Of a stretch of DNA of 17,919 bases, positions 6,548 to 13,805 are shown piece by piece (the first letter of the stretch is position 1; each line of letters begins with the position of its first letter). The translations under genes and the position numbers were made by a program. Source of the DNA: an uncultured Bacteroidales bacterium (GTDB lineage: Bacteria; Bacteroidota; Bacteroidia; Bacteroidales; P3). The notes beneath the pieces are model-generated. The model was not told the origin of the DNA, did not search any database, and saw only the letters and a program-made list of their open reading frames with translations. The stretch covers positions 1 to 17,919 of the forward strand of contig CAMWSI010000004.1 in NCBI GenBank assembly GCA_947176875.1. Direction: 5' to 3'.

Positions 6548-8548
6548 TTATCGAAAATTCTTGGTTTGGCCTTGGAACGGCCGGCGCCATTGGATGATTT
6601 CCAAATCATCGAAGTAAGACGTATTCCGTGCGGAATCGGTCGTGACATGAATCAAAACGCGCTGTACGCCCGGTGGAATCAGCGTGCGTATCTCCAGATG
6701 GTCCCAATATTCGGTGGCGACGGTATCGGCGGACGGGGCCGGTGTTTCCGTAGCCGGTGCATCCTGAGTTTGCAGGGTCTTGACGGCGGGCAGACGGCGG
6801 ACGGCTTGATCTGTTTCAATGCGGAACGCTATCGCGCGGGCCTTCTGTCGGTACAAATAAAAATTCTCTACGCAGAGCCGTCCGTTCCCTTTGCGTTTTA
6901 CATTGACAAACAGACTGTCTCCGGGGAGTACGTTGAGCGGAACCGTCAAGGCTTCCCATGCCTTTCCGCTTACTTTGACGCATGCTTCGCCTGAAAAGGC
7001 GCATTCCGTTGTCCGCAGTTCCACCAGTTCAGGGCCGCCTGTAAGGCCTTCGGCGCTGTCGGGCCACGTTTCGCAGATGAAGAAAGCCTTATTGGCGCGG
7101 TCGCGTGCGTAGGCTTCGGCCGGGCATAGCAATCCGTAGATGGGGCGGAACGCGAAGAAATCGGCCGGTAGGATACCGATGCTGCCTTTGGCGTAAAGCG
7201 TATGGAAATAATTTGGGTTCAGCAGGTTGGACGGCCACGACAGCCCGTCCGTCACTTGGAGCGACAGGTCGGCTTCGTAAGGCGACTGGAATGGCATGCC
7301 CGGCAACGGGAACGCTACGATGCGCGGCCGCGACGTATGGAGCAGCGTATAGTTGAGCATCTCCACCTGCGGCAGGCCGGAGGGTTGGAAACTGTATTCG
7401 GGCATAGGCACGTTATAGGCCAGGAATTTTTCGTATGGTTGGGGCAGGTTTTCGGCGAACGTGGCGTAGAATGTGGCGCGGCGGTTCAGCGTCTTGTATT
7501 CGTCGGCCGTGCCGCAGACCAGAAACAGCAGGGCGGGCGCGAGCCAGACGGCCGGCTGTTTCTCCTTTAGGATGAGCAAGGCCGTTATGACCCAAAACGG
7601 CAGGAAACGGCGGCCGAAGTCGGCGGCATAGCCGGGCGTGAAGCCGAAGAGCGCGAGCCAGACAGCCGTCAGTATCAGCAGCGCGGCGAGCGGCCGATAC
7701 GCCTTGCGGCAGACGTAGCGGGCGGCCAGATAGGCCCAACCCGCCCACAGGAACAGATGGGCGTAGGCCTGCGTCTGTGTCCAGAATGCGAAGGCGTTGC
7801 GGAAGCCATAAACGGGCAGGAAAAAGTCCGACGTAAATTCCAAAGGTTGCGGCAGCAGACGGCGGTCGAGCCACACGGAGAGCGCGAGAAAGGCGATGAG
7901 CGCGACGCGCGGCCAAGGGAAACGGCCGGGTCGGTCAGTAGCCGTCTCATCGGGGCGGCAGAGTAGCCAAAACGCGATAGCCAACAGCCAGGTCGGGTCG
8001 GCGAATACGCAGAGCAGGAGCAGGCCGGCGAGGATGACGTACCGGAGCGTGGCGGGCAGGCGGCCGGCCGCGCCGGGTTGGTGGGTGTCGGCTTTGGATC
8101 GGCGTTCGCCTGCCAAGAGCATGTAAGCCAGCGCGAAGTAGCCGAGGCCGTTGAGCGTGCCGTTGGCCGGGTTCAGCCAGAGGGGCGCGCTCACGAGCGC
8201 GAGCGCGAGCGCGAAGCGGTCGGCGCGGCGGTAGCGGAAGCCGTAGCGGCCAATCAAGAAGACGAGGTAGGCGAAACCAACCTGACTGAGCGCGAACACG
8301 AGCGCGAGCGTCCGCGGCGCGGCCGCAAGGCGGACGCCTGCCTGCATCGCGGCCCAGGTCAGTGGGTTGAGCGTGCGCAGGTCGTCTATGTTCAAGGCCG
8401 GTTGTTGGAGCAGTCGGAAGAACGTATAGGCGCTGTCGGTTTGCAATGGCAGCAGCGGGGCCACGATGCAGGCCGCCGTGGCGGCGAGCGCGAACAGCAG
8501 GTGGCCGCCGGGCGGCCGCATCAAACGGCGGATAGGACGGGTTTCCAT
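6548..8548 (-). CDS. Large polytopic membrane protein with C-terminal soluble beta-rich domain, function unknown
   Basis: The protein is 666 residues from the ATG at 8548, whose A is also the last base of the rdgB TAA stop (TAATG), a layout expected for coupled translation. An ATG two codons earlier (8554) is the alternative. Residues of about 20-370 carry some eleven hydrophobic segments (for example LLFALAATAACIVAPLLPL, LAGLLLLCVFADPTWLLAI, FWVITALLIL). Then come about 300 soluble residues rich in Pro and Tyr, ending in a likely beta-sandwich (VKVSGKAWEALTVPLNVLPG, VLIHVTTDSARNTSYFDDLEI) that resembles galactose-binding-like folds. The layout, with many membrane segments followed by a large outside domain, is like GT-C glycosyltransferases that use lipid-linked sugars. 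The expected acidic pair in the first outside loop could be the IDD of LNIDDLRTLN, but that is a guess. I do not recognise the family with certainty. Ala/Leu-rich segments give GC-rich, repetitive DNA. Confidence 0.75.
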   Translation of the reverse strand: METRPIRRLMRPPGGHLLFALAATAACIVAPLLPLQTDSAYTFFRLLQQPALNIDDLRTLNPLTWAAMQAGVRLAAAPRTLALVFALSQVGFAYLVFLIGRYGFRYRRADRFALALALVSAPLWLNPANGTLNGLGYFALAYMLLAGERRSKADTHQPGAAGRLPATLRYVILAGLLLLCVFADPTWLLAIAFWLLCRPDETATDRPGRFPWPRVALIAFLALSVWLDRRLLPQPLEFTSDFFLPVYGFRNAFAFWTQTQAYAHLFLWAGWAYLAARYVCRKAYRPLAALLILTAVWLALFGFTPGYAADFGRRFLPFWVITALLILKEKQPAVWLAPALLFLVCGTADEYKTLNRRATFYATFAENLPQPYEKFLAYNVPMPEYSFQPSGLPQVEMLNYTLLHTSRPRIVAFPLPGMPFQSPYEADLSLQVTDGLSWPSNLLNPNYFHTLYAKGSIGILPADFFAFRPIYGLLCPAEAYARDRANKAFFICETWPDSAEGLTGGPELVELRTTECAFSGEACVKVSGKAWEALTVPLNVLPGDSLFVNVKRKGNGRLCVENFYLYRQKARAIAFRIETDQAVRRLPAVKTLQTQDAPATETPAPSADTVATEYWDHLEIRTLIPPGVQRVLIHVTTDSARNTSYFDDLEIIQWRRPFQGQTKNFR

Positions 8549-9252
8549 TAGCATGTGGAAATGCGGTCGAGATATTGTTGAAGGGCCGCCACGGCGCGGC
8601 CGCGGTGGCTGATGCGGTTCTTGGTTTCGAGGCTTAGCTCGGCGAAACTGCGGTCGTAGCCCTCCGGCCTGAAGACGGGGTCGTAGCCGAAGCCCTCGGC
8701 GCCGGCGGGCGCGTTCAGGATGTCGCCCTCCACGCGTCCTTCAAAGTAGCGGTGTTGTCCGTCGGCCTCTATGAGACAGATTACCGTGATGAACGCCGCC
8801 CGCCGTTGCGGACCTTCCAAGCCGCGCATCTTATGCAGTAGCCTTTCCATATTCTGGGCAAACGTGGGTTGGAGCGTTTCGGGCGCGTCCGGAGCGGTTT
8901 CCGCGGCTTGGATGTCCGCCAGCACCCGGCGGTCCCCGGCTATCATGCGGGCCTCGAAGTTATCCGGCAGGGAAGCGTAACGCGCCGTATAGACGCCGGG
9001 TGCGCCGCCGAGGGCCGGCACTTCAAGACCGGTATCGTCGGCAAAGCAGGGACGGCCGTAGCGTTCATAGACATACATCGCCTTTTGAAAAGCGTTTTCC
9101 CGCAGCGAGAAGCCCGTTTCGGGAATGTCCTCCGTGCAGCCCAACTCCGCCAAGCCCCGCACGGGCAGCGTCAGCAAGGCCTGCACCTCTTTCAGTTTGT
9201 GCGCGTTGTGCGTCGCGAAAACCAATGCCTTTTCTACACAATGCTTTCCCAT
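8548..9252 (-). CDS. rdgB: XTP/dITP diphosphatase (RdgB/HAM1 family)
   Basis: This enzyme hydrolyses non-canonical purine triphosphates (ITP, dITP, XTP) to monophosphates plus pyrophosphate, keeping them out of DNA and RNA. Of 234 residues, the family signature blocks are all present: FATHNAHKLKEV (12-23, substrate and metal binding), CFADDTGLEVPALGGAPGVYTARYA (from about 69, with the catalytic D72-D73), EGFGYDPVF (186-194), and NRISHRGRA (212-220, base recognition). The chain is longer than the roughly 195-200 residues usual for the family. The extra length is a stretch at about 95-130 (AGDRRVLADIQAAETAPDAP) between the active-site block and the RRAAFITVICLI strand. ATG at 9252 is the only start that keeps the N-terminal strand. 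The start lies inside the 3' end of a small upstream ORF, and the stop overlaps the next gene, so all three appear to be one transcript from the promoter at 9449-9480. Confidence 0.93.
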   Translation of the reverse strand: MGKHCVEKALVFATHNAHKLKEVQALLTLPVRGLAELGCTEDIPETGFSLRENAFQKAMYVYERYGRPCFADDTGLEVPALGGAPGVYTARYASLPDNFEARMIAGDRRVLADIQAAETAPDAPETLQPTFAQNMERLLHKMRGLEGPQRRAAFITVICLIEADGQHRYFEGRVEGDILNAPAGAEGFGYDPVFRPEGYDRSFAELSLETKNRISHRGRAVAALQQYLDRISTC

Positions 9253-9416
9253 ATATGATGGATGTTTTGAATGCGGATGGTTTGGCCGTTCCAGATATCT
9301 ATAAGACCTTTTGTAATGGCGATATTTTCCGCTTTCGTGAGTTGGTTTTTCCGGTTATTCGACGACAAAGAGGAAATGGTTTGCCACAGGCTTTCCATCG
9401 ATGTGGTTGCTTTCAT
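9234..9416 (-). CDS. Small hypothetical protein overlapping the start of rdgB
   Basis: A 60-residue frame from ATG 9416 (MKATTSMESLWQTISSL ... HHIWESIV) ends at a TAG at 9234-9236, 19 bases inside rdgB. It begins about 25 bases after the predicted transcription start of the promoter at 9449-9480, and no other gene fits between that promoter and rdgB. The protein is polar, has no membrane segment or signal peptide, and shows a regular hydrophobic pattern (AENIAITKGLIDIW) suggesting helices. I do not recognise it. It may be a genuine small protein, a translated leader whose ribosomes feed rdgB, or chance. Base use is more AT-rich than in rdgB. The frame can be extended upstream to a TTG at 9491, but that would lie above the promoter. 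Confidence 0.4.
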   Translation of the reverse strand: MKATTSMESLWQTISSLSSNNRKNQLTKAENIAITKGLIDIWNGQTIRIQNIHHIWESIV

Positions 9417-9448
9417 GCTACGTCCCTCATTGAATCCTAATCTTGCTA

Positions 9449-9480
9449 CAAAGATAATGAAAGTCGAGTGCGGAGACAAG
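9449..9480 (-). promoter_or_regulatory. Bacteroidota-type promoter for the small ORF-rdgB-membrane protein operon
   Basis: On the minus strand, TATCTTTG (9449-9456) is a perfect TAnnTTTG element. CTTG (9477-9480) lies 20 bases upstream as a -33 element with one mismatch to TTTG. It points toward the small ORF at 9416 and rdgB. Confidence 0.6.
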
Positions 9481-9490
9481 TAATTTTCCA

Positions 9491-9514
9491 ATCTTCACGC
9501 GTTAGCGTAAAGAT
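9491..9514. repeat. Inverted repeat in the divergent rdgB/pepD promoter region
   Basis: Ten-base arms ATCTTCACGC (9491-9500) and GCGTAAAGAT (9505-9514) are reverse complements except for one base, around the spacer GTTA. It sits about 10 bases upstream of the minus-strand -33 element and about 60 bases upstream of the plus-strand -7 element, where an operator would be placed. It has no T tail, so it is not an obvious terminator. Confidence 0.4.
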
Positions 9515-9576
9515 ACGATAAAGTCGAAAATTTGTCATCATCCGTAGAAATCGTCCGTTAGAATGCAAAAAATGTG

Positions 9577-9584
9577 TAAATTTG
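9577..9584 (+). promoter_or_regulatory. Candidate -7 element of the pepD promoter
   Basis: TAAATTTG is a perfect match to TAnnTTTG in the AT-rich region before pepD. No clear TTTG is found 19-20 bases upstream, so only half of the promoter is supported. It predicts a 5' leader of about 65-70 bases before ATG 9659. Confidence 0.45.
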
Positions 9585-9658
9585 AGTTTCGCGTGTGTTT
9601 CGATAAAACGGGGCGAGAGCGGAGTGTTAAAGAATAAAAAACTAAAAACCATATCATT

Positions 9659-11116
9659 ATGAGCAAGAACATCGCGGCCTTGGAGCCGAAAAACGTATGG
9701 GGTCATTTCTATGAACTGACCCGTCAGCCCCGTCCCTCCAAACACGAGGAGAAAGTGCGGGCTTTCGTCGTGGATTTCGCCAAGAAGAATAAACTGGACT
9801 GCAAGGTGGATGAGGTCGGCAACGTCATCATCACCAAGCCGGCCACCAAAGGGATGGAAGACCGCCGCGGCGTCATTCTGCAGGCGCACCTCGACATGGT
9901 GCCGCAAAAGAACGCCGACAAGAAGCACGATTTCGTCAAGGATCCGATTGAAGCCTACGTCGATGGCGACTGGGTGACGGCCGACGGCACGACGCTCGGC
10001 GCCGACAACGGCATGGGCTGTGCCGCGATCATGGCCGTGTTGGAGTCCAAGACGGTCAAGCACGGGCCGCTCGAAGCCCTGTTCACGATTGACGAGGAAA
10101 CCGGCATGACGGGCGCGTTCGGTATCAAGAAAGGCGTGTTCAAGGGCGACATCCTGCTCAACCTCGACTCCGAAACCGAGGGCGAACTCTATGTGGGTTG
10201 CGCCGGCGGCATCGACGCCACGATAACGTTGCCCTACAAGACCGAAGCCGTGCCGGCCGACAGCAAGGCGTTCAAGCTTGCGTTGACGGGCCTCAAGGGA
10301 GGTCACTCCGGTATGGACATCGTGTTGGGTCGCGGCAACGCCAACAAACTTATGAACCGTCTGTTGCTCCGCCTCATGGAAGGTTGCTCCGCGCGGCTCG
10401 TCAAACTGGACGGCGGCAGCCTGCGCAACGCCATCCCGCGCGAATCGTTCGCCACGGTGACGTTGCCCAAGGCCAAGGAAGCCAAATTCCAGAAAATCGT
10501 GGAACAGTTCTACGCCGAGACCAAGGCGGAACTCTCGGCCGTGGAACCCGATTATAGCGTTAAATGCGAGAAGGCGACGCTGCCCAAAAACGTCATCACG
10601 GCGGCTTCGGGCAAGAAGATGTGCCGTCTCGTCTATGGCCTCCCCAACGGCGTGATGCGCATGAGCGATGCGATGCCGATTGTGGAGACCTCCACGAATA
10701 TGGCCATCGTCAAGGCCGACAAGGGTGTGATGACGGTTTCGTGCCTGTTGCGTTCCTCGGTGGATACGGCCAAGGAAGACCTGGTGAACCAGATGAAGAG
10801 CGTCGTCGCGCTCGCGGGCGGCAAGGCGCAGTTCACGGGCGGCTATCCGGGCTGGAAGCCCAACATGCAGTCGCCTATCCTGAAGGCGATGCAGAGCACG
10901 TACCATTCGCTCTACGGCAAGAAACCGAAGGTCATGGCCATCCATGCCGGTCTGGAATGCGGCCTGCTCGGTGGCGTTTACAAGAACTGGGACATGATTT
11001 CGTTCGGTCCCACGATTATGTATCCGCACTCGCCGGACGAAAAGGTAAACATCGCCAGCGTCAAGAAGTTCTGGGATTACCTCGTGGCCACACTGGCCGC
11101 CACGCCCAAGAAATAA
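9659..11116 (+). CDS. pepD: Aminoacyl-histidine dipeptidase PepD (M20/MH-clan zinc metallopeptidase)
   Basis: The 485-residue cytosolic enzyme cleaves dipeptides such as Xaa-His (carnosinase-like) in the last step of peptide use. Family landmarks: the N-terminal LEPKNVWGHFYELTRQPRPS; metal ligand H77 and D79 in LQAHLDMVPQ; bridging D116 in TLGADNGMG; catalytic pair E146-E147 in IDEETGMTGAFG; D170 in LLNLDSETEG; and the late metal ligand H457 in MYPHSPDEKVN. All five expected metal ligands and the general base are therefore present. The lid domain occupies about 195-375 (GLKGGHSGMD at its start). The length agrees with E. coli PepD (485 residues). ATG 9659 follows an AT-rich leader with a candidate promoter at 9577. 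It is divergent from the rdgB operon and is followed by a long-stem terminator at 11141-11199. Confidence 0.95.
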   Translation: MSKNIAALEPKNVWGHFYELTRQPRPSKHEEKVRAFVVDFAKKNKLDCKVDEVGNVIITKPATKGMEDRRGVILQAHLDMVPQKNADKKHDFVKDPIEAYVDGDWVTADGTTLGADNGMGCAAIMAVLESKTVKHGPLEALFTIDEETGMTGAFGIKKGVFKGDILLNLDSETEGELYVGCAGGIDATITLPYKTEAVPADSKAFKLALTGLKGGHSGMDIVLGRGNANKLMNRLLLRLMEGCSARLVKLDGGSLRNAIPRESFATVTLPKAKEAKFQKIVEQFYAETKAELSAVEPDYSVKCEKATLPKNVITAASGKKMCRLVYGLPNGVMRMSDAMPIVETSTNMAIVKADKGVMTVSCLLRSSVDTAKEDLVNQMKSVVALAGGKAQFTGGYPGWKPNMQSPILKAMQSTYHSLYGKKPKVMAIHAGLECGLLGGVYKNWDMISFGPTIMYPHSPDEKVNIASVKKFWDYLVATLAATPKK

Positions 11117-11140
11117 GCGCTGCGCCCGTTTAATTTGATA

Positions 11141-11204
11141 AAAACGCCTTGCTTGCGGATAGGGCCTTTCATGGCTGGCTCCCCGGGGCAGGGCGTTTTG
11201 TTTG
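11141..11204 (+). terminator. Long-stem hairpin/terminator between pepD and the glycosyltransferase gene
   Basis: AAAACGCCTTGC (11141-11152) pairs over 12 bp, with one G-T, with GCAGGGCGTTTT (11188-11199). The 35-base interior contains smaller pairings (GGGCC, GGCT, CCCCGGGG). The tail GTTTG is only moderately T-rich. The structure ends 7 bases before the chosen ATG of the next gene, so it could end pepD transcription or act as an attenuator or translation control element. Confidence 0.55.
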
Positions 11205-11206
11205 TC

Positions 11207-12550
11207 ATGAACACCCATATCGCCATACCGGTTATGAACGAACCCGGCATCGTCGGGCGCGTGCAGGCTTTGGCACGGCAGTCCGTGTTGCCGGCGCGGG
11301 TTGTGCTTTGCGTGAACCAGCCGGCTTCGTATTTTGATTCGGGTGACCCTTTCCATCAGGAAACGGTACGGGTGAACGCGACGACGCTGACGGACCTGCA
11401 AGCCTTGGCGGCGGGCGGAAGTCTGCCGTTCGGACTGACGGTCATAGACCGCAGCAGCGCGGGGCGCGCGTGGCCGGCGGCGCAGGCCGGCGTGGGACGC
11501 GCGCGGCGGGAGGCGATGGATGAGGCGGCGGCAGGCGCCTCCGGAACCGATTTGTTGCTGTGCATGGACGCCGATACGGTCTATCCGCCGCATTACATAG
11601 AGGCCATGCGCGATACGGCCGTGCGGTTTCCGGAGGCGGCCGGCATCGCCGGCGCCTATTTTCATCCGGTGCGGCTTGCCGGTCGCAGGGCTTTGCCTGA
11701 AGCGGCCGCCGGAATCCGGCCTGACCTTGGAATCGCCCCGACTGCCGACGCCCTGTCCGCGGCCGCCCTGCACTACGAAGTCTATATGCGGGCTTACGCC
11801 TTGGGCTTGGCGGCCGCGGACTTGCCGTATGCCTATACGGCCATCGGCTCGTCCATGGGCTGTACGGCGGCCGTTTACCGGAAAATAGGCGGCCTGCCGC
11901 CCCATAAGAGCGGCGAGGATTTTTATTTTTTGCAGAAACTGGCCAAGAGCGGTCCGATTGTACGGCAGGGGGGTGTGCCGGCTTTGCCCGCGCCGCGTCC
12001 GAGTCCGCGCGTCATTTTCGGGACGGGGCCGGCCATCGGCATGGGACTGCGCGGCGAATGGGATTCGTGTCCGGTGTATCCGGCGGCCCTGTTCGCCGAT
12101 TTGCAAAGGTTTTACGCGGGCTTGGAAACGTTCTACACCGACCCGGCGGCCGATTTGGGCCCCGTGGGCGCATTCGCCATCGAAAAATGGGGTGCGGACT
12201 GGCACGTTTCGATACGGCGCAACCGTACTTCGGCCGCGGCCTTCAGGAAAGCCTGCACCGAGAAGTTCGACGCGCTCCGTATATTGCAGTACCTCAAGGC
12301 GCATTACGCCTACGACCCGCAGGCCGACGCGCTGAACCTGCTGGAAAGACTGCGTGTGTGCGCCCGCCGCTACCCCGGCATCCCGTCGGCGGCGGCCGTC
12401 GCCTGTCTCGAAGCCGCCATGACCCCAGCGCCGGATTCCGCGCTGCCCCGCGGTTTAGACCGCCTCTCGGTCTCCGACTGGCAGGCGTTGCGGCTTTACC
12501 TGTACCGCTGCGAACGCGCCGAGGCCATTGCGCGGCCGCTCGTCGGCTGA
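11207..12550 (+). CDS. GT2-like glycosyltransferase (GT-A fold), acceptor unknown
   Basis: From ATG 11207 the protein has 447 residues. The frame is open back to 11135, but that part overlaps the terminator hairpin, and MNTHIAIPVMNEPG is the expected first strand of a GT-A Rossmann-like domain (compare VxIPVxNE of family GT2). Further landmarks are ARVVLCVNQP (second strand), TDLLLCMDADTVYPPHYIEAM with the metal-binding DAD at 121-123, YTAIGSSMGCTAAVYRKIGGL (acceptor-side loop), and HKSGEDFYFLQKL with E237-D238 as the likely catalytic acid pair. There is no membrane segment, so it should work in the cytoplasm with a nucleotide sugar. The C-terminal 150 residues are helical and unassigned. The gene is extremely GC-rich with strong G/C third positions. 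It has no glycan-locus neighbours, so the product (lipid, wall or capsule sugar) is unknown. Medium-high confidence for the fold, low for the role. Confidence 0.75.
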   Translation: MNTHIAIPVMNEPGIVGRVQALARQSVLPARVVLCVNQPASYFDSGDPFHQETVRVNATTLTDLQALAAGGSLPFGLTVIDRSSAGRAWPAAQAGVGRARREAMDEAAAGASGTDLLLCMDADTVYPPHYIEAMRDTAVRFPEAAGIAGAYFHPVRLAGRRALPEAAAGIRPDLGIAPTADALSAAALHYEVYMRAYALGLAAADLPYAYTAIGSSMGCTAAVYRKIGGLPPHKSGEDFYFLQKLAKSGPIVRQGGVPALPAPRPSPRVIFGTGPAIGMGLRGEWDSCPVYPAALFADLQRFYAGLETFYTDPAADLGPVGAFAIEKWGADWHVSIRRNRTSAAAFRKACTEKFDALRILQYLKAHYAYDPQADALNLLERLRVCARRYPGIPSAAAVACLEAAMTPAPDSALPRGLDRLSVSDWQALRLYLYRCERAEAIARPLVG

Positions 12551-12569
12551 CATCCGCCCCGCCCCGTCC

Positions 12570-12586
12570 GCGCGGCGCAGCCGCGC
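12570..12586. repeat. GC hairpin in the glycosyltransferase-miaA gap
   Basis: GCGCGGC and GCCGCGC pair perfectly over 7 bp around GCA. It lies 20 bases past the glycosyltransferase stop, in a very GC-rich 146-base gap. No T tail follows, so intrinsic termination is not supported. The gap otherwise shows nothing beyond an AT-rich leader (ATAAAAAACAAAG) just before miaA. Confidence 0.35.
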
Positions 12587-12696
12587 ACAGTGCCTCGGTG
12601 GGCCCGAAAATCCCCGCCGCCCGGGGTCGCGGCCGTCGTCGGCTTGCCACGTGTGCGCCTGCCTGTCGCCGTCACACATCATAAAAAACAAAGATT

Positions 12697-13614
12697 ATGG
12701 ATTGGAATACGCGTTTAACCTATCTGGAAGCCCATCCGCAGCTGATGCCGGTCGTGCTCGGCCCGACGGCTTGCGGCAAAACGCATCTGGCCGTGCGGCT
12801 CGCCGGTCGCCTGAATGCAGAGATCATTGGAGCGGATTCCCGTCAGGTCTATCGCGGCATGGATATCGGTACCGGTAAGGATTTGGCGGAATACGTCTAT
12901 GAAAGCCGTCCCGTACCCTATCACCTCATCGATGTGGCCGAGCCGGGCACCGAATACAATGTATTCCTGTATCAGCAGGCGTTCGACCGCGTCTATGCCG
13001 GCCTCAAGGCAAGGGGCATCAGGCCTTTGCTTTGTGGCGGGAGCGGCTTATATTTGCAGAGTGCGATAGGCACGCGGCAGTTCGCCGAAGTACCGGAGGA
13101 CACGGCTCTTCGGGCGGAACTCAAAGGATTGACCTTGAACGAACTGAGCCGTCGGCTGAGCCTCTACGGTCCGTTGCACAACCACACCGACACCGAGTCG
13201 GAGGCGCGTTGCGTGCGGGCCATTGAGATAGCCGAATACGAGGCGTCGCATCCGGAAGATTTCCGCCGCACACCGCCCGAAGTCTATCTGATTGGCATAG
13301 AGGTCGCGCCCGACGTGTTGCGGCGGCGTATCCGGCTGCGACTGGAGGAGCGGCTCGAACAGGGCATGGTGGAGGAGGTGGCGGGTCTGCTCCGCAATGG
13401 CTTGCAACCCGAACAGCTGACGTATTACGGCCTGGAGTACCGCTACGTGACCGACTGTTTGACGGGTCGGATCAGCCGGGAGGCCATGACGGAACAACTT
13501 TATACGGCCATCTGTCAATTCGCCAAACGCCAGCGCACGTGGTTCCGCGGCATGGAGCGCAAGGGCTGGAAAATTGATTGGCTCAGCCTGGAAGAGGCCG
13601 CCGAATTGGGCTGA
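12697..13614 (+). CDS. miaA: tRNA dimethylallyltransferase (MiaA)
   Basis: MiaA transfers a dimethylallyl group to N6 of A37 in tRNAs that read codons starting with U, supporting reading-frame and codon fidelity. The 305-residue protein has the P-loop GPTACGKT (22-29), the catalytic block GADSRQVYRGMDIGTG (from 45, with D47), HLIDV (76-80), GGSGLYL (114-120), RCVRAIEI (161-168), and the C-terminal tRNA-binding block QFAKRQRTWFRG (from 274). Length is normal (E. coli: 316). It differs from the textbook pattern by having GTGKDL instead of GTAKP and EYNVFLYQ instead of the usual EYS-type segment; I believe Bacteroidota often carry such a divergent copy, sometimes as a second MiaA. ATG 12697 is preceded by an AT-rich stretch but no clear promoter. 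It is 146 bases after the glycosyltransferase and probably has a separate transcript. Confidence 0.93.
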   Translation: MDWNTRLTYLEAHPQLMPVVLGPTACGKTHLAVRLAGRLNAEIIGADSRQVYRGMDIGTGKDLAEYVYESRPVPYHLIDVAEPGTEYNVFLYQQAFDRVYAGLKARGIRPLLCGGSGLYLQSAIGTRQFAEVPEDTALRAELKGLTLNELSRRLSLYGPLHNHTDTESEARCVRAIEIAEYEASHPEDFRRTPPEVYLIGIEVAPDVLRRRIRLRLEERLEQGMVEEVAGLLRNGLQPEQLTYYGLEYRYVTDCLTGRISREAMTEQLYTAICQFAKRQRTWFRGMERKGWKIDWLSLEEAAELG

Positions 13615-13666
13615 CCCGGTCTGAAGTCGCGCGACGCGATGCAGGGTCTGAGCCAAGGCATATAAC

Positions 13667-13697
13667 TTGGAAATTCCAATTTATGTGCATAACTTTG
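13667..13697 (+). promoter_or_regulatory. Bacteroidota-type promoter for the lipoprotein-protease unit
   Basis: TAACTTTG (13690-13697) matches TAnnTTTG perfectly, with TTGG (13667-13670) exactly 19 bases upstream as a -33 element with partial match. A small inverted repeat, TTGGAA-A-TTCCAA, begins at the -33 element. The predicted leader to ATG 13806 is about 100 bases. Confidence 0.6.
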
Positions 13698-13805
13698 AAG
13701 CCTATAGATTAAGAAAAGCTAGTTCATGAAACAAATATAATACCGGTTGAACGGTAGAGGAAACCTACTAAGAATATCTAAAACAATAAAAAAATTAAAG
13801 ACGTT

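Noticed and set aside
8190..8315. GAGCGC-type hexamer repeats
   Set aside because: Three tandem copies at 8195-8212 and scattered ones nearby encode Ala-Leu runs of membrane segments in the minus-strand gene; ordinary low-complexity coding DNA, not a regulatory repeat or CRISPR.
9446..12304. Very long antisense open frame (about 950 codons) opposite pepD and the glycosyltransferase gene
   Set aside because: It spans two clearly real plus-strand genes plus their gap, has low-complexity Arg/His/Gly-rich translation with no domain, and arises because strong G/C third positions remove antisense stops.
12551..12690. Frames in both directions through the GC-rich glycosyltransferase-miaA gap
   Set aside because: They are extensions of shadow frames from neighbouring genes, rich in Arg/Pro/Ala, with no start signals; the gap contains only a GC hairpin and an AT-rich leader.
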